Part shown: positions 11,140-18,079 of the stretch, one piece after another | Layout of the letters: each line of letters begins with the position of its first letter | Numbering within the stretch: the first letter of the stretch is position 1 | Assembly (NCBI GenBank): GCA_002292265.1 | Contig: DBBQ01000048.1 | Span: 1-32,080 of the forward strand | Direction: 5' to 3' | Source: Flavobacteriaceae bacterium UBA980 | GTDB lineage: Bacteria; Bacteroidota; Bacteroidia; Flavobacteriales; Flavobacteriaceae | Length of the DNA: 32,080 nucleotides | Translations under genes and position numbers: made by a program | Notes under the pieces: model-generated | Databases searched by the model: none | What the model was told of the DNA's origin: nothing | What the model saw: the letters and a program-made list of their open reading frames with translations, nothing else

Positions 11140-11571
11140 TTACTTTTTTTCTTCACGCAAAATTTTCTCCAATTTACGACCTTTTGCCAATTCATCAATT
11201 AGCTTTTCCATTTGCCTACACTGTTTGTACAATTCAAACTCATCTTCTATTTCTTCAATGCGATAGCCACAAACCACGCCTTTTATCAGGTGTGCGTTGG
11301 GGTGGATTTTTGCTTCATCAAAAAAGGTTCTAAAGGTGACTTGAGCAGCAATAAGTGCTTTTAATTTCTTTAAAATTTCTTCACTTCCGTTACGGATTAT
11401 CTTTATTTCAATTTTCCCTTTGAAATTTTGGTCATTTAGTTCAACTTTTTTTTCTTCTATTGCGTGAATAGAATTACTTATTATTTCAAATAGTGGATAA
11501 AGAGCTTTGGTTTTCGGCAAGTATAGCTTCTTAACTCTATTTCTAAGATTTGTTGAACTATTTGGTCTCAT
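11140..11571 (-). CDS. Small protein of unknown function, possibly a truncated GHKL-type ATPase fused to a helical tail
   Basis: A 143-residue ORF. Residues 1-58 resemble the very start of a GHKL ATP-binding domain (Hsp90/MutL/histidine-kinase superfamily): LYLPKTKALYPLFE leads into an N-box-like EIISNSIHAIEEK, then a beta strand GKIEIKIIRNG. The rest of the fold (D-x-G-x-G box, ATP lid, GxG loops) is missing. After RNGSEEI the character changes to a charged helical region with one Gly/Cys-rich turn (IKGVVCGYRIEEIED), ending KLEKILREEKK. It may be a deletion product joining two gene parts, or a small cassette gene. No function is assigned. It lies just downstream of a tyrosine recombinase relic on the same strand and is AT-rich compared with the housekeeping genes. 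Confidence 0.5.
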   Translation of the reverse strand: MRPNSSTNLRNRVKKLYLPKTKALYPLFEIISNSIHAIEEKKVELNDQNFKGKIEIKIIRNGSEEILKKLKALIAAQVTFRTFFDEAKIHPNAHLIKGVVCGYRIEEIEDEFELYKQCRQMEKLIDELAKGRKLEKILREEKK

Positions 11572-11609
11572 TAATTTTTCTCAGTTTTTCGGTATTGCCT
11601 ACAACTACC

Positions 11610-11635
11610 GTATATCAGAACTGGTTCCGATATAT
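11610..11635. repeat. Imperfect hairpin next to TTGCCTACAAC, resembling a cassette boundary
   Basis: Arms 11610-11621 (GTATATCAGAAC) and 11624-11635 (GTTCCGATATAT) pair over 12 positions with one A-C mismatch and one terminal G-T, around a 2-base loop. Beside it lies TTGCCTACAACTACC (11595-11609). The element sits between the end of the integrase relic (11641) and the start of the 143-residue ORF (11571). This is where a recombination site would be expected in a cassette or integrated element. It does not show clear integron R'/R'' core sites, so the recombination-site reading is a hypothesis. Confidence 0.45.
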
Positions 11636-11640
11636 CGCCT

Positions 11641-11847
11641 TTATCGTTTTGTTTTATTTATTTTAATATGCTGATTATCAAGATTTTGATTTTCCAAAAT
11701 TCGATTAATAGGGCTTTCAATTCGTTTTAACTTTCGTTAAGGAACATGAGTATATCGTTCCGTTGTCTTTGTCGAGTAATGTCCTACTAGTTCCTGAATA
11801 GTAGGTAAGGGTTGTCTCTTTTTAGAGTTCGTTATAATATGTATTTA
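11641..11847 (-). pseudogene. Tyrosine recombinase (phage/Xer-type integrase), C-terminal relic
   Basis: Minus-strand translation gives QPLPTIQELVGHYSTKTTER followed by YTHVP, the hallmark end of a tyrosine recombinase. It includes the GH of the catalytic box and the nucleophilic tyrosine of YTHV. A TAA at 11739-11737 breaks the frame, but the same frame continues to 11641 as RKLKRIESPINRILENQ and onward, which matches the usual integrase tail (compare KSPLD-type endings). One base change would restore it, for example CAA to TAA. Upstream the frame closes at 11847 (TAA), and the Arg-containing core and N-terminal domain are not visible. The gene is therefore both truncated and interrupted. 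It points to an old integration event. Confidence 0.75.
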
Positions 11848-11989
11848 ATCCCTGCCAAAAGCAAAACAGGCTTTGGTAGCAGCATGGTTTTTATGTTCCG
11901 TAGTGAGGTACTGGAGGCATGTCATGATAAAGACAGATTTGGGTGTTGTCTTTTACGAAGTTAGCAAAAAAAAGGAAACGTCTAAGCTC
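11848..11989. other. Gene-free remnant region with a bulged hairpin
   Basis: Together with 11572-11847 this makes about 420 bases without an intact gene. It contains a 7-bp stem with a bulged A (CCAAAAGC at 11855-11862, GCTTTGG at 11870-11876, loop AAAACAG). I could not extend the recombinase upstream in any frame here. The stretch presumably held the missing part of the integrase and the 3' flank of prfC. No clear terminator for prfC is visible, apart from a T-rich run on the minus strand at about 11966-11974. Confidence 0.5.
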
Positions 11990-13573
11990 TTAAAACTCCG
12001 AGGTAAAATGAAACTGAAGTTCCTTGTATTGTTCTTGAGCCATTTGCAGGGAAAAGGCAGAGTCAGCAAGAAAGACCAGTTGGTCGCTTTTGTCTTGAGC
12101 CAAAAATTTTTGTTTGATCCGTTTAAAGTCTTGGAAGAGGGTGGATTTTTCATCACCTTCTATCCAGCACGCTTTGTGGACATTCAGGTTTTCAAAGGAA
12201 CATTGGGCACCGTATTCGTGGAGCAAGCGGTATTGAATGACTTCAAACTGCAGAGCACCCACGGTACCAATGACCTTGCGTCCGTTGAGGTTGAGTGTAA
12301 ACAACTGGGCCACCCCTTCGTCCATCAGTTGGTCAATGCCTTTGGTCAGTTGTTTGGCTTTCATGGGATCTTTGTTATTGATATAGCGGAAGTGTTCTGG
12401 GGAAAAGCTGGGAATCCCTTTAAACTGGAGTAGCTCTCCGCTGGTGAGGGTATCGCCTATTTTAAAATTCCCCGTATCGTGAAGTCCTACGATATCTCCG
12501 GGGTAGGACACATCCACAATTTCTTTTTTCTCAGCAAAAAAGGCGTTGGGAGAGGAAAACTTTAATTTTTTATTGTGGCGCACGTGGAGGTAAGGCGTGT
12601 TGCGTTCAAAGGTACCCGAAACGATTTTGACAAACGCTAAGCGGTCGCGGTGGTTGGGGTCCATATTGGCGTGAATCTTAAAAACGAAACCGCTGAATTG
12701 TTTTTCCTCGGGTTGGATCAAACGTTCTTCCGAGGTTTTGGGTAGCGGTTCAGGAGCGATATCAATAAAGCAGTTCAGTAGTTCTTCTACCCCAAAATTA
12801 TTTAAGGCAGAGCCAAACAGGACGGGCTGCAGTTTTCCTTCCAAATAAGCACTTTGGTCAAAGGGGGGATACACACCCTCCACGAGTTCCAATTCTTCTT
12901 TTAATGTGTTGAGCCGTGCACTACCGATGGCGGCTTCCAACTCCGGATCGTCCACCTGCTCAAAGGTGATTTTTTTTCCGATGGTTTGTTTTTGCTCATC
13001 CTGAAAGAGTTGGATGTTGCGCTCCCAAAGGTTGTAAATCCCTTTAAAGTCATAGCCCATCCCTATGGGAAGTGAGAGTGGGGTTACGGTAAGTCCCAGT
13101 TTCTGTTCCACTTCGTCTAAAAGGTCAAAGGCGTCTTTTCCCTCACGGTCCAGTTTGTTGATAAAGACAATCATGGGAATGTTCCGCATCCGGCAGACCT
13201 CCACCAGTTTTTCGGTTTGCTCTTCCACTCCTTTGGCTACGTCTATCACTACAATCACGCTGTCCACGGCGGTAAGGGTGCGAAAGGTATCTTCCGCAAA
13301 ATCCTTGTGCCCAGGGGTGTCCAAGATGTTGATCTTTTTGTCTTTGTAAACAAAAGCCAACACAGAGGTAGCTACGGAAATCCCACGTTGGCGTTCGATT
13401 TCCATAAAGTCGCTGGTCGCAGTCTTTTTAATCTTGTTGGACTTGACCGCTCCTGCTTCTTGGATAGCACCACCAAAAAGGAGGAGTTTTTCCGTCAGGG
13501 TGGTTTTTCCCGCATCGGGGTGGGAGATGATCCCAAAGGTACGCCGTCTTTTGATTTCCTCTAAAAATCCCAT
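11990..13573 (-). CDS. prfC: Peptide chain release factor 3 (RF3)
   Basis: A translation GTPase of 527 residues that recycles release factors RF1 and RF2 from the ribosome after termination. All GTPase motifs are present: G1 HPDAGKTT (18-25), G2 within the ERQRGISV segment (60-67), G3 DTPGH (85-89) and G4 NKLD (139-142). The RF3-type N-terminus GFLEEIKRRRTFGIISHPDA separates it from EF-G. The C-terminal part keeps the RF3-specific region (GALQFEVIQYRL and DQLVFLADSAF). Length and start are normal. It is transcribed away from idi, with a -7 promoter box about 14 bases upstream of its ATG. Confidence 0.97.
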   Translation of the reverse strand: MGFLEEIKRRRTFGIISHPDAGKTTLTEKLLLFGGAIQEAGAVKSNKIKKTATSDFMEIERQRGISVATSVLAFVYKDKKINILDTPGHKDFAEDTFRTLTAVDSVIVVIDVAKGVEEQTEKLVEVCRMRNIPMIVFINKLDREGKDAFDLLDEVEQKLGLTVTPLSLPIGMGYDFKGIYNLWERNIQLFQDEQKQTIGKKITFEQVDDPELEAAIGSARLNTLKEELELVEGVYPPFDQSAYLEGKLQPVLFGSALNNFGVEELLNCFIDIAPEPLPKTSEERLIQPEEKQFSGFVFKIHANMDPNHRDRLAFVKIVSGTFERNTPYLHVRHNKKLKFSSPNAFFAEKKEIVDVSYPGDIVGLHDTGNFKIGDTLTSGELLQFKGIPSFSPEHFRYINNKDPMKAKQLTKGIDQLMDEGVAQLFTLNLNGRKVIGTVGALQFEVIQYRLLHEYGAQCSFENLNVHKACWIEGDEKSTLFQDFKRIKQKFLAQDKSDQLVFLADSAFSLQMAQEQYKELQFHFTSEF

Positions 13574-13587
13574 GGTTGAAATTTGGA

Positions 13588-13595
13588 CAAAAATA
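13588..13595 (-). promoter_or_regulatory. Candidate -7 box of the prfC promoter
   Basis: TATTTTTG on the minus strand matches the Bacteroidota -7 consensus TAnnTTTG and lies 14 bases before the prfC ATG. A -33 match is weak (TTTCG about 19 bases further upstream). Confidence 0.5.
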
Positions 13596-13652
13596 CTCCA
13601 AATAATCTCTCAAGCGAAACGAACCACAATAGGTTTTTGCAAAAATTATAGG

Positions 13653-13660
13653 TAATTTTG
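13653..13660 (+). promoter_or_regulatory. Candidate -7 box of the idi promoter
   Basis: TAATTTTG is a full match to TAnnTTTG and ends only 6 bases before the idi ATG at 13667. If used, transcription would start at or next to the start codon, giving a leaderless or nearly leaderless mRNA. No good -33 box at the usual distance is visible. Confidence 0.5.
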
Positions 13661-13666
13661 TACCGC

Positions 13667-14191
13667 ATGAAAGAAGAAAAAGTAGTCTTAGTAGATACTG
13701 AGGACAATCTTATGGGCACCATGCCCAAAATGGAAGCCCACGAAAAAGCGGTTTTGCACCGTGCTTTTTCCGTTTTTATTTTAAATGAAAAAGGAGAGCT
13801 AATGCTGCAGCAGCGCGCTTTGCACAAATACCATTCTCCGGGTCTGTGGACCAACACCTGCTGCAGCCACCAACGGGAAGGCGAAGGTAACCTAGAGGCC
13901 GGAAAACGCCGCCTGCAAGAAGAGATGGGGTTTAGTACCTCACTAGAAGCTTTGTTCAGTTTTATTTACAAAGCTCCTTTAGACAATGGATTGACAGAAC
14001 ACGAATTGGATCATGTACTGTTGGGACATTACGAAGAAGCTCCAGTGATCAACCCAGAGGAAGTAGCAGCTTGGAAATGGATGCCGTTAGAGGCAATAGC
14101 CCAAGCTCTACAGGAAACTCCAGAGGAATTTACGGTTTGGTTTAAAATTATCTTTGATCGTTTTTACAAGCACATAAATAGTATAAAATGA
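13667..14191 (+). CDS. idi: Isopentenyl-diphosphate delta-isomerase, type I
   Basis: A Nudix-fold enzyme of 174 residues that interconverts isopentenyl and dimethylallyl diphosphate for isoprenoid synthesis. The catalytic cysteine is C66 in WTNTCCSHQ, with metal-binding H25, H31 and H68. The acidic pair E111/E113 of TEHELDH corresponds to E. coli E114/E116. The Nudix-like helix is GNLEAGKRRLQEEMG (75-89). I take the ATG at 13667 as the start; a TTG two codons upstream of it lies inside the probable -7 promoter box. The gene is divergent from prfC and upstream of a pterin-synthase-family gene. Size and motifs fit type I IDI. Confidence 0.95.
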   Translation: MKEEKVVLVDTEDNLMGTMPKMEAHEKAVLHRAFSVFILNEKGELMLQQRALHKYHSPGLWTNTCCSHQREGEGNLEAGKRRLQEEMGFSTSLEALFSFIYKAPLDNGLTEHELDHVLLGHYEEAPVINPEEVAAWKWMPLEAIAQALQETPEEFTVWFKIIFDRFYKHINSIK

Positions 14192-14204
14192 TACCTCCCT
14201 TACT

Positions 14205-14233
14205 TTTTGTAGTTACAGCATTAGGGTAATTTG
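14205..14233 (+). promoter_or_regulatory. Candidate promoter of the PTPS/QueD-family gene
   Basis: TTTTG at 14205-14209 and GGTAATTTG at 14225-14233 lie at a spacing close to the Bacteroidota -33/-7 pair, with the -7 box one base short of consensus. A leader of roughly 60 bases would result. Confidence 0.35.
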
Positions 14234-14299
14234 GATGTTCTACGGGTAGGCTAACCAAAGTCGGAGTAGGATCCTTTTAAAAACATTAAATAGAAACAG

Positions 14300-14707
14300 A
14301 TGAAAGTAACCGTCAGTAGAAAAGCTCATTTTAACGCCGCACATCGGCTGTACCGAAAGGACTGGTCCAACGCACAAAACGAGGCACTTTTTGGAAAGTG
14401 CTCCAATCCTCATTATCACGGACACAATTACGAATTGATTGTTCACGTCACTGGGGACATAGATCCCGAAACGGGCTATGTCATGGATATGAAAATTTTA
14501 AAAGACTTGATCAAAAACGAGGTGGAGGACAAGATGGATCACAAAAACCTGAATGAAGAAGTAGCCGAGTTTTTCGATCTAATTCCCACAGCAGAAAACA
14601 TGGTGGTTGTCATTTACAATTCCTTAAAGCCTCACCTGAATCCAGAACATACATTGGAAGTTACTCTTTACGAGACCCCGCGAAACTATGTGAGTTATTC
14701 CGAATAA
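14300..14707 (+). CDS. 6-pyruvoyltetrahydropterin synthase / 6-carboxytetrahydropterin synthase family protein
   Basis: A 135-residue T-fold enzyme acting on dihydroneopterin triphosphate. The zinc ligands are H15 (NAAHRL) and H40, H42 of YHGHNY; the catalytic cysteine is C34 of GKCSNPHYHGHNY. The spacing C-x5-H-G-H follows the classical PTPS pattern (CNNPNGHGHNY in animals) rather than the short C-x3-H-G-H of typical QueD, so the product may not be the queuosine precursor. The C-terminal LEVTLYETPRNYVSY carries the conserved Glu. No other queuosine or pterin genes are in the window. I leave the symbol blank because PTPS and QueD cannot be separated with certainty by eye. Confidence 0.88.
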   Translation: MKVTVSRKAHFNAAHRLYRKDWSNAQNEALFGKCSNPHYHGHNYELIVHVTGDIDPETGYVMDMKILKDLIKNEVEDKMDHKNLNEEVAEFFDLIPTAENMVVVIYNSLKPHLNPEHTLEVTLYETPRNYVSYSE

Positions 14708-14772
14708 AAAAATCACTTTTTTGGTTTTCGTACAAAAAAATATTTATCTTCAATTATATTTATATTAAAGCT

Positions 14773-15039
14773 ATGTCAAGTATCAAATTGCTAAAAAAGG
14801 AAATCAACAACGATATCGGAGACCTTATCGAGGAGATTTATCTTTGGGAGTTATCGAATCCCGACGGTGATTTAGCTAAAAGTGAAAAATTAATTGAGGA
14901 TGCAATCCAAGCTTTTGACGAATTGATGATGAAAATAAATGCAGTAAATGGAGAGGACAAGAAGGGACAGTTTCAAACAATCGCAAAAGAACGCAAAAAA
15001 GTAATGTCCTCTTTGCTAAAGAAATCTGTAGCACTTTAA
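14773..15039 (+). CDS. Small helical protein of unknown function
   Basis: An 88-residue, strongly charged, all-helical-looking protein without signal peptide or membrane segment. It begins SSIKLLKKEINNDIGDLIEE and ends KKVMSSLLKKSVAL, with a central NPDGDLAKSEKLIEDA helix-turn. I do not recognise a family. The ATG at 14773 follows an AT-rich leader with a weak promoter (TTTTTTGG near 14717-14724, TATCTTC near 14745). Its last 4 bases overlap the end of the convergent DUF4369 lipoprotein gene. Codon use looks like that of its neighbours, and the clean start context makes it a credible gene. Confidence 0.7.
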   Translation: MSSIKLLKKEINNDIGDLIEEIYLWELSNPDGDLAKSEKLIEDAIQAFDELMMKINAVNGEDKKGQFQTIAKERKKVMSSLLKKSVAL

Positions 15040-15791
15040 TTTTCTCTTTCGCTTTCTCGTCTTTTTTCAAGAAAACTCAAAAACTCTTTCCCATATTTAG
15101 AGGCTTGCACTTCGGGAGTCATCTTTACTGCGATGGAATCCAGTAGCGATAAATTCGCATCAAATACCTGTGTTAACGCCAAATAAGGCGCGATGTTTTC
15201 ATTCGTATTATTTGCAGCAAAGTTGATGGTGTAGAGATACCTTCTTTTTAAAAGGTTCTTAATTTTTTGTTCCAAACTATCGGAACGTGAGATGTTTCCG
15301 TCCGCTTGCGCCTGGTACATGCCCTTGACCAATTCCAAGTTTTGTTCGTTGAATTTTCTACTGTAAAATTGATATTCTTGGAGGAGTTCTTGATTTTTAG
15401 ATCCCGTTATTTTTGCACTGCTTTCAAAGGTTTTTAGTAGGGTGTTGATTTCAATTGTGCCTTTTTCACCAAAAAACAAGATCCGGTCATTCAGGCTGTC
15501 TCCGTCTTCTTTATCCAAATAGAGGTAAAAAACTTCTGCGGTCTCCAAAGGAGTTTGAAATTCAAATTTTGGGGTTCCCTGGACCACAGTAGAATCTATA
15601 TTGATCAACATCGTGTCCTGAATTTTCTGAAGGAAGAGCGTCCCTTTGCGTAAACCTTCCACACTGCCCTTCACAACCATCAGGTCACCCGATGCTTCTT
15701 TTGTTGAGGGGTTACATGAGCTTAGTACGATCCCCACGAACAGTAGGGATAGTATATTTCGAAATCGTACTATTGTTAAATATTTAGCCAA
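15036..15791 (-). CDS. DUF4369-type lipoprotein
   Basis: A 251-residue lipoprotein with a signal peptide and lipobox (VLSSC, C26). Residues about 40-130 have the DUF4369 pattern: a beta-rich segment starting VVKGSVEGLRKGTLFLQKI, then an IDSTVV strand and an FEFQTPLETAEVFYLYLD strand. This domain often stands in front of a thioredoxin-like domain in Bacteroidota, but here the rest is charged helices with no CxxC, so no redox role is expected. It starts 16 bases inside the end of the DUF5916 gene upstream, which indicates translational coupling and a shared transcript. Function unknown. Confidence 0.75.
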   Translation of the reverse strand: MAKYLTIVRFRNILSLLFVGIVLSSCNPSTKEASGDLMVVKGSVEGLRKGTLFLQKIQDTMLINIDSTVVQGTPKFEFQTPLETAEVFYLYLDKEDGDSLNDRILFFGEKGTIEINTLLKTFESSAKITGSKNQELLQEYQFYSRKFNEQNLELVKGMYQAQADGNISRSDSLEQKIKNLLKRRYLYTINFAANNTNENIAPYLALTQVFDANLSLLDSIAVKMTPEVQASKYGKEFLSFLEKRRESEREN

Positions 15792-18016
15792 TACGTCAAT
15801 TTGAGGTTAAAACTACGATATCTTGGCGAAAAATTGTCTGTGCTGATGTAATTATCATTGTAAACAATAAATAAATCGGAAAGCGGAGCAAAGCGCCATT
15901 GCATTCTGGAGTTTACCCCTAAATTTTCACCCTGTAAGTTGTATTGTACAAATGTAGTCCAGGTAAGGGTTTTGGTAAACGTAAAATCCACCTTGGGGCT
16001 CACCAGCCAAAGATTTCTAGAAGCGTAGGGTTTTGGAAGTTCAATGGCATTAAAGTTGACGATCATACTCGCATTGACTATGGGTTGTTTCCTCCAATTG
16101 ATTTCATTTTCTACGGTAAACTTGGTTCCGTTGTAAAAGGTTCCATAGGTCACCTTGGTGTCCAAGTTAAAACTTTTCCGTTGGTCCGAACGGTAGTTAA
16201 CTTCCAGATCTCCGTAGGTATAACCCGTATTTTCAGGAAGTTCCACACCGTCTGAACTTCGAGTGGGATCAAAACTCGAGGTCAAATACACATATCGATT
16301 CGTATAATCCAAGGACAGACTGCTGGTGTTTAAAAAGCTTTTTCTAATGGAATTGCTAAACACGCGGTCTGTAGCCAAATAATTCCTTGCCGGATCAAAA
16401 AATAGAAAGCTGCGTTGGCTAAAGCTATAACTGTTTACTTTTGGATTTTTTGGATAAATACTGTAAGTGTATTGGGGTGAAACTTTTACAAAACCCGTAC
16501 GTCGAAAAAAACCGAGATCCGATCGAAAATCTTCTCCTCCATGGATGAACTCCATCGATACTCGGTGGCGTAGCGTATTCCGTTGTAGGCGCATCCCTAC
16601 AATTTGGTCGTCATCGTTTAGCCCTTCCGTAAAGGATTTGTGGAAAAAGACGCGGCCCGCCCACTTACTATCTGAAGTGGCAAGATTGTATTCGATTCCA
16701 GTAACACTGTTTTTACTCGCCTCGTCCTCTATAAAGTCGTATTCTTCCATCGTTCTTCGGTCAATAAAAAAGAAACTGACATTGGAGCGGTCGAAGACTT
16801 TTTGTCGTAAGGTAAAAACGGTATTGAGATTGGAGGGGATCTCATTTTTGATATCGGCATCTGTTAGGATGTTTAGGAAGCCCAAACGAAGATTGGAATT
16901 CAATTTCCCACTCAATCGCGCCCCGGCGATGATTTTATTTTCGATTGTATTGCCTTCCAAATCTTCAGCTACTCCAATTCTTCGAGAGAAAAAGGGAATG
17001 ACATCTCTTCTGGCTCCAAAGTCTTTAAAGAGATCGTCATTTTGTGTAAAAAATTGTCGTTTTTCTGGAAGTGAGATAGCAAAACGGGTCAGGTTCACCA
17101 CCTGATCATCGACTTCCACTTGCGAAAAATCGGGATTGTAGGTCAAATCGAGATTGAGCGCATTTCCAATAGGGATTTTCGCATCTCCTCCCACCGAAGT
17201 GTTGGATCCTGAAGTGCCTTCTACAAAGTCTTTTTGTGTCGCACCACTCACATAGGGAATTAGTGAAATAGGATTACGCGCTTTTTTTAAAGGGGTTTCA
17301 AAAACCATTTTACCCATAAAGCCCAAGTTTCCAATGGTTTGGTTTAATGGGGTGCGTATCCAAGAACTCGTCTCGTTGATTTGGGTATTTCCTCGATAGA
17401 GGTTAAAGCGCCAGGAAGTTTGTGAATTGTCGTAGAAAAAAGCACTAAAGGGGATTTTTATTTCTGCCGTAAAACGTTCTTCTGTGATTTTTGTAGCAAC
17501 GGTCCATTTGGTATCCCACGCATAGTTTCGGTCGGATCGGTAGCTTTGATTTCCTCCTGAAATCAACCCATCCGCTTTGAGTCCTATGGGATTGGTCGCA
17601 AACGAAAATGCATTGGTGGCATCGCTAAATGTATCGAAAAGTAAGGTCAGGTAATCCGTTGGATAGGTGCTGAAGTCACGTTTTAAATTGGGGGTAGTAA
17701 AGTCAGTGCCATCCGCATCAGACTTAACCAAAATAAAGAGGTTTTTTTCGTTTCTTAAAAATTTAAAACGAGTTTGTTTGGTCGCCTGAAGACTGTCAGC
17801 AGGACGCCACATCCAAAAATCAGATTGCCAAACGCTCGCATTCCATTCCATTTCATCGCCCACGCCGTCTATGCGTAATTCTGATTCTATGGTAGGAACT
17901 AGAAATTCCTTCTCCTTTTGTGCTAGGGCAAGTGTACCATTTAATAAAATAAAAAGATAAAGGGCAAGGCTTTGATTTTGCAAAAGCAATTTATTTGTTT
18001 TTTTTTTGAAATTCAA
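15776..18016 (-). CDS. DUF5916 protein with N-terminal CBM9-like domain, outer-membrane type
   Basis: A protein of about 746 residues. A hydrophobic signal peptide ends near NGTLALAQ. Residues about 35-230 look like a carbohydrate-binding family 9 type beta-sandwich (RIDGVGDEMEWNASVWQ, FTAEIKIPFSAFF, WRFNLYRG). The remainder, about 245-746, is DUF5916: alternating aromatic beta strands (NLDLTYNPDFSQVEVD, EKRQFFTQND) as in an outer-membrane barrel, ending FNLKLTYWLNI. The function of the family is unknown. No ATG lies near the N-terminus. The TTG at 18016 gives a good basic n-region but falls inside a perfect -7 promoter box, so a TTG at 17989 or 17983 is an alternative start. Confidence 0.82.
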   Translation of the reverse strand: MNFKKKTNKLLLQNQSLALYLFILLNGTLALAQKEKEFLVPTIESELRIDGVGDEMEWNASVWQSDFWMWRPADSLQATKQTRFKFLRNEKNLFILVKSDADGTDFTTPNLKRDFSTYPTDYLTLLFDTFSDATNAFSFATNPIGLKADGLISGGNQSYRSDRNYAWDTKWTVATKITEERFTAEIKIPFSAFFYDNSQTSWRFNLYRGNTQINETSSWIRTPLNQTIGNLGFMGKMVFETPLKKARNPISLIPYVSGATQKDFVEGTSGSNTSVGGDAKIPIGNALNLDLTYNPDFSQVEVDDQVVNLTRFAISLPEKRQFFTQNDDLFKDFGARRDVIPFFSRRIGVAEDLEGNTIENKIIAGARLSGKLNSNLRLGFLNILTDADIKNEIPSNLNTVFTLRQKVFDRSNVSFFFIDRRTMEEYDFIEDEASKNSVTGIEYNLATSDSKWAGRVFFHKSFTEGLNDDDQIVGMRLQRNTLRHRVSMEFIHGGEDFRSDLGFFRRTGFVKVSPQYTYSIYPKNPKVNSYSFSQRSFLFFDPARNYLATDRVFSNSIRKSFLNTSSLSLDYTNRYVYLTSSFDPTRSSDGVELPENTGYTYGDLEVNYRSDQRKSFNLDTKVTYGTFYNGTKFTVENEINWRKQPIVNASMIVNFNAIELPKPYASRNLWLVSPKVDFTFTKTLTWTTFVQYNLQGENLGVNSRMQWRFAPLSDLFIVYNDNYISTDNFSPRYRSFNLKLTYWLNI

Positions 18017-18066
18017 AAATACGAATCTTTACTAAGACCCTTTTTAAAGAATAAGGTTTAATTTTG
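18014..18066. promoter_or_regulatory. Divergent promoter region, DUF5916 gene and S1/P1 nuclease gene
   Basis: Two full matches to TAnnTTTG face outward: TATTTTTG on the minus strand (18014-18021) toward the DUF5916 gene, and TAATTTTG on the plus strand (18059-18066), ending 13 bases before the nuclease ATG at 18080. Neither has an obvious -33 TTTG. Confidence 0.5.
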
Positions 18067-18079
18067 AATTCAAATTTTT

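Noticed and set aside
11073..11198. N-terminal extension of the secreted amidohydrolase
   Set aside because: It would add 42 basic residues in front of a good signal peptide and overlap the flanking ORF; the ATG at 11072 is better.
11873..12433. Plus-strand open frame of 186 codons
   Set aside because: Most of it is antisense to the well-supported prfC gene, the rest lies in the degraded spacer, and the translation shows no recognisable motif.
14281..14299. Shine-Dalgarno search before the genes
   Set aside because: No convincing GGAGG-type sites precede the starts here, in line with the phylum, so start choice was not based on them.
16467..17105. Plus-strand open frame of 212 codons inside the DUF5916 gene
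   Set aside because: Antisense shadow; Arg/Ser-rich with no domain, while the minus-strand frame has a signal peptide and family motifs.
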